A stretch of DNA of 18,921 nt from JACKFB01 sp041389525. Lineage in GTDB: Bacteria > Myxococcota_A > UBA9042 > PHBI01 > JACKFB01. Of the stretch, positions 13,470 to 18,921 are shown piece after piece. Position 1 is the first letter of the stretch. Every line of letters begins with the position of its first letter. The stretch is from positions 1-18,921 of the forward strand of contig JAWKRR010000092.1 in the NCBI GenBank assembly GCA_041389525.1, written 5' to 3'. The notes under the pieces are model-generated. The model made no database searches, was not told the origin of the DNA, and was given only the letters and a program-made list of their open reading frames with translations. The position numbers and the translations under genes were made by a program.

Positions 13470-13970
13470 ATGTCCAGCGAGCCCACAGCAGCCGACGGCA
13501 AGGTCGTCATCTTCCACTACACGTTGACGAACGACGCCGGCGAGGTGCTGGACACTTCCCGGGACGGTGAGCCGATGCCCTACCTGCACGGGCATGACAA
13601 CATCGTCATCGGGCTCGAGCGCGGCCTCGCGGGCCGAAAGGCCGGTGACTCGCTCACCGTCGTGGTGCCTCCCGAGGACGGCTACGGACTGTCCGAGGGT
13701 CCCGGCCCCCAGGCCGTCCCGCGCAGCGCGTTTCCCGAGGGGATGGCGGTCGGACCGGGCATGCAGTTTGGCGCCGAGTCTCCCGACGGTCAGACCATGA
13801 CGCTCTGGGTCACCGAAGTCCTGGACGACGAAGTGCTCGTCGACACCAATCATCCCTTGGCCGGCGTGACGCTGACCTTCGATGTCGAGATCGTCGCGAT
13901 TCGCGACGCCACTAGCCACGAAGTCGCCCACGGCCATCCTCATGGCCCCGACGGGCATCATAGCCACTGA
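13470..13970 (+). CDS. SlyD-like FKBP-type peptidyl-prolyl isomerase (166 aa)
   Basis: The ATG at 13470 is chosen for the AGGAG site 6 nt upstream and because the domain begins at once (GKVVIFHYTLTNDAGEVLDTS). The FKBP domain is split by an insert-in-flap segment (about residues 71-125). The hallmark DTNHPLAGVTLTFDVEI (125-141) is that of SlyD-type enzymes. The last 17 residues contain six histidines (around HGHPHGPDGHHSH), a metal-binding tail like the shorter forms of SlyD tails. Expected role: cytoplasmic folding catalyst and chaperone, possibly nickel or zinc binding. The 159-bp gap after uspA carries a hairpin. The end overlaps the probable start of the WD40 gene. Confidence 0.93.
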   Translation: MSSEPTAADGKVVIFHYTLTNDAGEVLDTSRDGEPMPYLHGHDNIVIGLERGLAGRKAGDSLTVVVPPEDGYGLSEGPGPQAVPRSAFPEGMAVGPGMQFGAESPDGQTMTLWVTEVLDDEVLVDTNHPLAGVTLTFDVEIVAIRDATSHEVAHGHPHGPDGHHSH

Positions 13971-16158
13971 GCACGAGTTGGCAGGCACCAGCGCACCGAC
14001 CAGGCGAGGCCCTCTCTTCCATCGGCGGGTAGCCGTCGTCGCGTGCTTCGCCGCTGGCCTCACGACGGGCGTCGCGGTTCGCGCGATCATCGCGGAGCGG
14101 GCAGCCCTTGGCGCGGCGCAGCGCTCCCACGAGCGCGCGGTCGAGGCCAGCCTCGTGCAGGCCGCCGCCTTGGCGAGCAATGACGATGACGCGGGCGCGC
14201 TGCGTTCGCTGGTCTGGGCCGCCGGAGCGCTGAGCACGTCGCCGGGGCCCGCGGCGCTCGACGCTCGCCTGCTGCACGATCTGGCTTTCGCGACGAGCGC
14301 GGCTGACGTTCGCGTGGCGGGGGCCGCACATCTTGGCGAGGTCCTCGCGATCGCGACCTTGCCGGGTGCTGGGATCGTCGCGACGGCCTCCGCCGACCGC
14401 ACGGTCCGCCTGTGGCGCTCCGATGGGCGCGTCCTCGGCGAGCTGACCGGCTTCGGCGGTGCGGTGACGGCCCTTCGATTCGCTGCTTCGGCCGCGCGGC
14501 TCGTCACCGCGGACGATCGAGGGCAGGTCGCTGTCTGGGAGATCCCATCTGGCCAGGCGGTCACCGTGTTCGACGCGCCGCGGCTGAGCCAACTGGGCGA
14601 GGTCGCGTTGATGCCCCAAGGGGACGGCGCGGTGATAGCGGCAGGGCGCGGCGTGTGGCTGCGCCCCTTGGCGAGCGAACGCGCCACCCTGATGTACCAA
14701 GGCAATGGCCGGGCGATCACACTCGACGTCGACCCGCGCGGGCAGCGCGTCGCATCCGGACACGAAGATGGCACCGTCCTGGTCTGGCACGCAGAAGACC
14801 TCGAGGTGCGCGTCCTCGGTACCGCGAGCGCCACGACACCGGAGAGCACGCCGGTCGCTGTGCGCTTCTGGCCGGGCTCTCCCGACCGCTTGGTCGCGTT
14901 GACCGAGAGCGGCGGCCTGCGCGTCTGGGACCTGGGTGGCGACGAGTGGCCCAGCGAGTCCTGGGAGCTTGGCGCTCGCGGCCTGGGCTCGCTGGCCTTC
15001 GCGAGTGATGGCTCCGCGGCCGCCGCGGTCGGGGACGGCGAGATCGTCCGGCTGCCCCTGGCGGGCTTGCCCATGGTGCGTCGCGAGCTCCAAGGGCCGC
15101 GTACGACCGCCGTGGCCTTCGCGGCCAGCGGTGCCCTCTTCGTGGGCGGCCGCGACGGCGGGGTGCGGGTGGGTCAGATGATGCCGTCGCTGGGCGAGCA
15201 GCTTGGCAGCCGCCCAGCGCCCGTGCTGGCAGTCCAAGCGGTCCCGGGCGGGCGGGAGCTGCTGGCGCTGGACGCACGCGGAGGGCTGGCTCGTTTCCCC
15301 GGCGTGGTCGCCTGGACCGCCCCGGACCTCGATGGCGATCTCGGTCCGCTGGCCCGCGCGCTCGCCGGGACCGACGGGATCACGGCTGCGGTCGGAGCCG
15401 AAGTCCTGAAGTGGACCCCCGGTGACGGCCCCGAGACGCCCGCCAAGGTCGAGTCGGTGTGCACCGCGGAGGACGTGGTGGTCTCCCTGGCGATAGGCCC
15501 GGGCGCTCAGACGCTCTTCGGCGACGCCTCCGGCGCGATCGGGACCTGCGCCGGTGAGACCGCCCACGTGGTCGCACGGATCGAGGGCGCGCAGGTGTCG
15601 GCGCTGGCCGCAAGTTCGAGCCTGATCGCGGCGGGGACGGACACCGGAAAGGTGGTCGTCTTCGACACCGCGGGCGCACAACGTTGGCGCGGGGCGATCC
15701 TCGAGGCGGACCGCGCGCCGGTGGCCGAGGTCGCGCTGCAGGCCGACGGCGGGGTCATCGGCGCGAGCCGCGGGGGCCGTGTCGCCCGCTTTGATCCGCG
15801 CGGCGAGGTGGTGACTCGCTGGTATTTCGCCAAATGCGAGGTGCGCTCCATGGCCGCCTCCGAGGGGAGCGACCGCCTGGCGGTCGGTTGCGGCGACGGG
15901 ACGTTGCGGCTGGCGCGGCTGACGGTCGGCGAGCCGGAGATGCTCCGCCTGCAGCTGCACCGAGGTGGCATCACCTGGCTGGCGCTGGACCCCGACGGCC
16001 AGACCGCGACGACCGCCGGCGTGGACGGACGCATCCTGCGCACGCCCCTTCACGCGGACGCTCTCGACGTCTGGGTGTCGCGCGCATGTTCCTGGCTGCG
16101 CAGCGACCCGCAGGTGGGCGAGGCGGCGATCTCGGGCTGTCCGGAGCCGCGCCCCTGA
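13942..16158 (+). CDS. Membrane-anchored WD40 beta-propeller protein (738 aa)
   Basis: ATG 13942 overlaps the SlyD-like gene by 29 bp, suggesting coupling; no good ribosome binding site is visible, and TTG 13978 just after the slyD stop is an alternative. A hydrophobic segment (about residues 30-50) is followed by a charged helix (AIIAERAALGAAQRSHERA). The rest is a chain of WD40-like blades with strand ends at VRLWR (Trp158), VAVWE (Trp199), VLVWH (Trp282), LRVWD (Trp329), VRVGQ and LRLARL. The ending VWVSRACSWLRS is like that found after WD40 arrays fused to bacterial Ser/Thr kinases or STAND ATPases, but no such catalytic domain is present here. It probably acts as a protein-binding platform. 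Orientation across the membrane is not certain. Confidence 0.82.
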   Translation: MAPTGIIATEHELAGTSAPTRRGPLFHRRVAVVACFAAGLTTGVAVRAIIAERAALGAAQRSHERAVEASLVQAAALASNDDDAGALRSLVWAAGALSTSPGPAALDARLLHDLAFATSAADVRVAGAAHLGEVLAIATLPGAGIVATASADRTVRLWRSDGRVLGELTGFGGAVTALRFAASAARLVTADDRGQVAVWEIPSGQAVTVFDAPRLSQLGEVALMPQGDGAVIAAGRGVWLRPLASERATLMYQGNGRAITLDVDPRGQRVASGHEDGTVLVWHAEDLEVRVLGTASATTPESTPVAVRFWPGSPDRLVALTESGGLRVWDLGGDEWPSESWELGARGLGSLAFASDGSAAAAVGDGEIVRLPLAGLPMVRRELQGPRTTAVAFAASGALFVGGRDGGVRVGQMMPSLGEQLGSRPAPVLAVQAVPGGRELLALDARGGLARFPGVVAWTAPDLDGDLGPLARALAGTDGITAAVGAEVLKWTPGDGPETPAKVESVCTAEDVVVSLAIGPGAQTLFGDASGAIGTCAGETAHVVARIEGAQVSALAASSSLIAAGTDTGKVVVFDTAGAQRWRGAILEADRAPVAEVALQADGGVIGASRGGRVARFDPRGEVVTRWYFAKCEVRSMAASEGSDRLAVGCGDGTLRLARLTVGEPEMLRLQLHRGGITWLALDPDGQTATTAGVDGRILRTPLHADALDVWVSRACSWLRSDPQVGEAAISGCPEPRP

Positions 16159-16195
16159 CCCTGTCTGGAGTGCTCGGCGGTCGTGGTCCATGGCG

Positions 16196-17038
16196 TCAGC
16201 TCCGCTCGCAGGTCTGGGCCAACACGCGCCGCCCAGTGAAGCGCGGCGAGGGCTGAGGGCAGCCCTTGAGCTCGCGCATGGCGTGCCGCCGCAGTCCGCC
16301 CTGATTCGCAGCCGCCTGCAGCACCATCGCCTCCGCGGGGCCTTGCGGGACCCAGGTCACGAGGCGGCGCGTGAAGGGGCCACCCTGGCGAGTGGGCGCG
16401 ATGGTCTCGAGGATCAGCGCGATGCGGTCGGTCCCGGCGATCCGCGCGGCGATCGTCCGTTCGGGCCGGAGGCGGAGGGCGGCATACGGCTCAAGCGGCT
16501 CGGCGTACGCTCGCCACCAGTTCAGGGCTCGATTCAGTCGCCTCGACCACGCCTGTTGGCTGGCCTGGTCGCACGCGAGAGCACGGGTCAGCCGCTGGGC
16601 GGTGTCGGCGTCGACCTCCGGGACGGCGCGGATCAGCCCATCGAACGCGTCGCCAGCCTCGTCGCGCAGACAGCGCGCAGCGGAGACCTCACCGCGGCTG
16701 CCGCCCTCGCTCAGGCTGAATTGCCAAGCGCGAGCGAGGCGTTCGCCGACCGCAGCCGGGCCAAGGCGCTCCGCCAGGGCGGTCCGCACCAGCGCACGCG
16801 CGACCTCGGGGCCTCGCTTTTCGAGAGGCCGCAGCGGCGCGGCGATGTCAGCGATGGCCCGCTCGAAGGCGCGGGAGGCCGCGAGGACATGGGCCTGAGC
16901 CATCGCCCACGGGCTGGCGCGCGGCTTCGGCTCGGGCTCGGCTCCGCTGGCGCAGAGGTCGTCGCCGTCGGGGCGCTGCGAACTTCGCGCGATGAGCGAT
17001 ACGGTTGTCATGGTCACGCCGGGAATGGTTGCCGCCAT
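16196..17038 (-). CDS. Unrecognised helical protein under a sigma-54 promoter (280 aa)
   Basis: The ATG at 17038 is chosen because GGAGGT (17050-17045) stands 6 nt upstream; the frame is open to 17116 but that extension would run through the predicted promoter. The product has no signal peptide or membrane helix. The N-terminal 45 residues are polar and proline-rich. The middle (about 45-190) is mainly helical with many Ala/Arg/Glu (for example QAHVLAASRAFERAIADI and ARALVRTALAERLG). The C-terminal part has strand-like segments (IALILETIAPT and RRLVTWVP). I know no family for it. Promoter structure suggests activation by an enhancer-binding protein in response to a specific signal. It converges on the WD40 gene with 37 bp between stops. 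Confidence 0.75.
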   Translation of the reverse strand: MAATIPGVTMTTVSLIARSSQRPDGDDLCASGAEPEPKPRASPWAMAQAHVLAASRAFERAIADIAAPLRPLEKRGPEVARALVRTALAERLGPAAVGERLARAWQFSLSEGGSRGEVSAARCLRDEAGDAFDGLIRAVPEVDADTAQRLTRALACDQASQQAWSRRLNRALNWWRAYAEPLEPYAALRLRPERTIAARIAGTDRIALILETIAPTRQGGPFTRRLVTWVPQGPAEAMVLQAAANQGGLRRHAMRELKGCPQPSPRFTGRRVLAQTCERS

Positions 17039-17082
17039 GGTCACACCTCCATGCCCCAGTCGCGGGGCTCGGCCGGCATAAG

Positions 17083-17098
17083 AGCAACCCGCATGCCA
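17083..17098 (-). promoter_or_regulatory. Sigma-54 (RpoN) promoter of the 280-aa gene
   Basis: Read on the minus strand the sequence is TGGCATG-CGGG-TTGCT, differing from the consensus TGGCACG-N4-TTGCW at one base (T for C). The invariant GG and GC are exactly 12 bp apart (-24 at 17096, -12 at 17084). The predicted start is 17072, giving a 34-nt leader that contains the GGAGGT ribosome binding site before ATG 17038. Confidence 0.72.
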
Positions 17099-17116
17099 GC
17101 CGGACGGACCGCCCAT

Positions 17117-17135
17117 GGGACAGCGCGTGGGACAG
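17117..17135. repeat. Tandem GGGACAG heptamers near the sigma-54 promoter
   Basis: TGGGACAGC occurs twice, at 17116-17124 and 17128-17136, 12 bp apart. The same heptamer in inverted form (CTGTCCC) occurs twice more at 17288-17294 and 17298-17304, 10 bp apart. Spacing near one helical turn suggests protein-binding sites on one face of the DNA. Confidence 0.4.
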
Positions 17136-17157
17136 CCGCGGCGCCTCCGTGCGTTCG

Positions 17158-17188
17158 TCGATTCGTCATACGCTAGCTGGCGAATCGA
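17158..17188. promoter_or_regulatory. Perfect dyad, candidate enhancer-binding-protein site
   Basis: TCGATTCG (17158-17165) and CGAATCGA (17181-17188) are perfect 8-bp inverted half-sites with a 15-bp spacer, 23 bp centre to centre, about two helical turns. Relative to the predicted sigma-54 start (17072) the centre lies at about -101, where upstream activator sites of NtrC-family regulators normally sit. It also lies about 190 bp before phoD. Confidence 0.5.
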
Positions 17189-17287
17189 AAGATCGACGGA
17201 CTTCGCGGCGCGCGGGCGTAGGTGGCGTCTTCGGGGGCCTAATGGCCCCGGCGCCGGGGTCGCGAGTCGCCGCCCCCGAGCCGCGAC

Positions 17288-17304
17288 CTGTCCCGCGCTG
17301 TCCC
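17288..17304. repeat. Tandem CTGTCCC heptamers, distal pair
   Basis: CTGTCCCGCG at 17288-17297 is followed directly by CTGTCCCGCT at 17298-17307. These are inverted with respect to the GGGACAG pair at 17117-17135 and lie about 75 bp before the phoD start. Confidence 0.4.
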
Positions 17305-17379
17305 GCTTGCATCGACAGCGCCCGGAGGCTGAGACTCGCGCCCGGACCCGCGCCCGTGGGCGCCCCTCGGAGACGGCAC

Positions 17380-18921
17380 ATGACCATTTCTCGCCGTGGA
17401 TTTCTGCGCCGCGCAGGCGTGCTCACCGCCCTGGCCGCCGCGCCTCGCCTCGCCGCTTGCGGCGACGGAGAGGCTTCGCTCCCGACCTACGAGTACAGCG
17501 GCGAGCTGGGCCCCGCCTCGCTCTTTACCCACGGCGTGGCTTCTGGAGATCCGCTGCCCGACGCGGTCGTGCTGTGGACCCGCGTCTCGCCCGGGACGCA
17601 GGGCGCGGTCGACGTGTTCTGGGAGGTCGCCCTTGACACCCAGTTCACCCACCGCGTCGGCGCCGGCTGGGAGACGGCGCACCCCGAGGACGACTACACC
17701 GTCAAGCTGGACGCGCTGGGCCTCGAGGCCGCAACGGACTACCACTATCGGTTCCACGCCCTGGGCCGCACCTCGCGCGTCGGACGGACGCGCACGGCGC
17801 CCGTGGGTCCGGTCGCGCGCATCGGGCTCGCCGTCGCGTCGTGCTCCAACTACGTCCGGGGCTATTTCCACGGCTACCGCAGCATCGCGGCCCGAGACGA
17901 CATCGAGCTGGTCGTGCACCTCGGCGACTACATCTATGAAGGCGGCAGCAACCCCAGCGGCGGGTCCATCCGGCCGCACGAGCCAGACTACACCGCGACC
18001 ACCTTGGCGGACTACAGGACGCGATACTCGCAGTATCGGCGCGACCCGGACCTGCAGGCGGCCCACGCGCGCCACCCGTTCGTGGCGGTCTGGGACGACC
18101 ACGAGGTCGCCAACAACACCTGGAAGGGCGGTCGTGCGGGCGATGAGGACGCCGCCGGCACCTTCCCAGCGCGTCGGGCTGCGGCGATGCAGGCGTGGTT
18201 CGAGTGGATGCCCACGCGCGAGCTGGCCGGTGGCGCCATCTTTCGCCGGCTGGCCATGGGGGATCTGCTCGACCTCGTCATGCTGGACACGCGGCAGTGG
18301 GGGCGCGATGAGGCGGTCAGCGACCCCAACGGCGACGAGGTCCATGACCCGGCGCGCAGCATCCTCGGCTTCGACCAGGAGCAGTGGCTCACCGAGACCC
18401 TGACCACGTCGACTGCGGCGTGGCGCATCGTCGGCCAGCAGGTGTTGATGGGTCAGCTCAAGGTCAGCGGCGCTCCCCTTTCGCAGGGTGGCGGCGACGT
18501 GCTCAACGCGGACAGCTGGGACGGCTACGCGGCCGCTCGCACGCGCTTCTTCGACCTGGTGCGCTCGGGCGCTGTCGGCGATGTGGTGGTCCTCACCGGC
18601 GACATCCACATGTCCTTCGCCATCGAGCTGACCGAGGATCCGAACAATCCGGACGCCTATGACCCGAGCACCGGTCGGGGCGCGGTCGCCGTCGAGTTCG
18701 TGACGCCGGGCGTGACCTCGCCGGGCTTTCCGCCTGGCGCCAACGAGGTCGCGCTCCCGGCCTTCCTGCCCGAGAACCCCCACATCCATTGGGGCGACAT
18801 GGAGCACAAGGGCTACATGAGCCTCGAGGTGACGCCGACCAGGATCACCAGCCGCTGGCACCACTTCGAGGACAGCGAGGCGGCCGAGACCCCGGAGACG
18901 CGGGCGGCGGAATACGCCGTC
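17380..18921 (+). CDS. phoD: PhoD-family alkaline phosphatase, Tat-exported lipoprotein (3' end outside window)
   Basis: ATG 17380 has GGAG 7 nt upstream. The N-terminus MTISRRGFLRR carries the twin-arginine motif SRRGFLR and then RLAAC with Cys27, so the enzyme is probably exported folded by Tat and then lipidated. A PhoD N-terminal beta domain begins at FTHGVASGDPLPDAVVLWTRV (about 49-69). Catalytic and metal motifs are all present: ASCSNY with Cys155 (iron ligand in characterised PhoD), HLGDYIYE (180-187), WDDHEVANN (238-246) and TGDIHMSF (406-413), then HWGDMEHKGYMSLEVTP near the end. Known PhoD enzymes are Ca/Fe-dependent phosphomono- and diesterases used for phosphate scavenging. The frame is open for 514 codons to the last base; family length suggests the end is near. 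Confidence 0.95.
   Translation, partial: MTISRRGFLRRAGVLTALAAAPRLAACGDGEASLPTYEYSGELGPASLFTHGVASGDPLPDAVVLWTRVSPGTQGAVDVFWEVALDTQFTHRVGAGWETAHPEDDYTVKLDALGLEAATDYHYRFHALGRTSRVGRTRTAPVGPVARIGLAVASCSNYVRGYFHGYRSIAARDDIELVVHLGDYIYEGGSNPSGGSIRPHEPDYTATTLADYRTRYSQYRRDPDLQAAHARHPFVAVWDDHEVANNTWKGGRAGDEDAAGTFPARRAAAMQAWFEWMPTRELAGGAIFRRLAMGDLLDLVMLDTRQWGRDEAVSDPNGDEVHDPARSILGFDQEQWLTETLTTSTAAWRIVGQQVLMGQLKVSGAPLSQGGGDVLNADSWDGYAAARTRFFDLVRSGAVGDVVVLTGDIHMSFAIELTEDPNNPDAYDPSTGRGAVAVEFVTPGVTSPGFPPGANEVALPAFLPENPHIHWGDMEHKGYMSLEVTPTRITSRWHHFEDSEAAETPETRAAEYAV

Larger units (their letters stand above)
17039..17379. other. Divergent regulatory region between the 280-aa gene and phoD
   Basis: It contains the sigma-54 promoter, the 17158-17188 dyad and four GGGACAG/CTGTCCC heptamers, listed separately. 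For phoD I see only a lone TACGCT box (17169-17174) inside the dyad spacer and no matching -35. I do not see a pho-box-like direct repeat. Confidence 0.5.

Noticed and set aside
12459..15074. 871-aa minus-strand open frame across uspA, slyD and the WD40 gene
   Set aside because: It is antisense to three genes with recognised domains and has a compositionally biased translation without domain signals.
13912..16191. 759-aa minus-strand open frame opposite the WD40 gene
   Set aside because: Arg/Gly/Asp-rich shadow of the WD40 gene with no initiation signal.
17239..18864. 541-aa minus-strand open frame opposite phoD
   Set aside because: phoD has all catalytic motifs and a ribosome binding site; the opposite frame has none and is compositionally biased.

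Overview
This is a GC-rich chromosomal window with dense, well-spaced genes on both strands. The style suggests a Gram-negative, predatory or soil-type deltaproteobacterium in the broad sense (Myxococcota or a relative). Grounds for this are the many lipoprotein signal peptides, a secreted Asp/Thr stalk protein with cysteine repeats of the CGDDGCGG type, an anchored WD40 propeller protein, a sigma-54 promoter, and a GH92 lipoprotein. That placement is inference: no rRNA, tRNA or phylogenetic marker is present. I see no prophage, insertion sequence, CRISPR array or classical defence island.

Layout, left to right. Positions 1-317 hold a 54-bp direct repeat whose second copy sits inside a 72-bp palindromic element. 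A small lipoprotein (318-683, +) converges on a lipoprotein that joins a beta-propeller-like region to a two-haem cytochrome c peroxidase-like module (688-2664, -). Divergent from it is an ABC-2 exporter pair (2768-3607 and 3604-4860, +) with a 4-base start/stop overlap. Next is a membrane protein with a degenerate J-like head (5031-6524, +), which converges on a GH92 alpha-mannosidase-like lipoprotein (6573-8984, -). A probable beta-barrel or lipoprotein (9411-10112, +) converges on a PilZ-like protein (10182-10610, -). Upstream of that, behind a good terminator, lies the Asp-tetrad/cysteine-rich surface protein (10790-12412, -). The + strand then carries uspA, a SlyD-like prolyl isomerase and a membrane-anchored WD40 protein (12873-16158). 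These face an unrecognised 280-aa gene (16196-17038, -). The window ends in a Tat-exported PhoD alkaline phosphatase lipoprotein (17380 to beyond 18921, +).

Functionally the window is dominated by the cell envelope. Up to six products carry lipoprotein-type signals, and others are membrane proteins. GH92 and PhoD could scavenge mannose and phosphate from outside material; the peroxidase-like protein would act in the periplasm; UspA and SlyD are cytoplasmic stress and folding proteins.

The two most notable things are these. (1) The 17039-17379 intergenic region has a near-consensus sigma-54 promoter, a strong ribosome binding site and, about 100 bp upstream of the predicted start, a perfect 8-bp dyad placed where an enhancer-binding protein would sit, all driving a gene I cannot identify. 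(2) The surface protein has 49 uninterrupted four-residue units, each with Asp at the second position, followed by alternating CGDDGCGG repeats and two domains whose cysteine spacing matches the animal somatomedin B fold.
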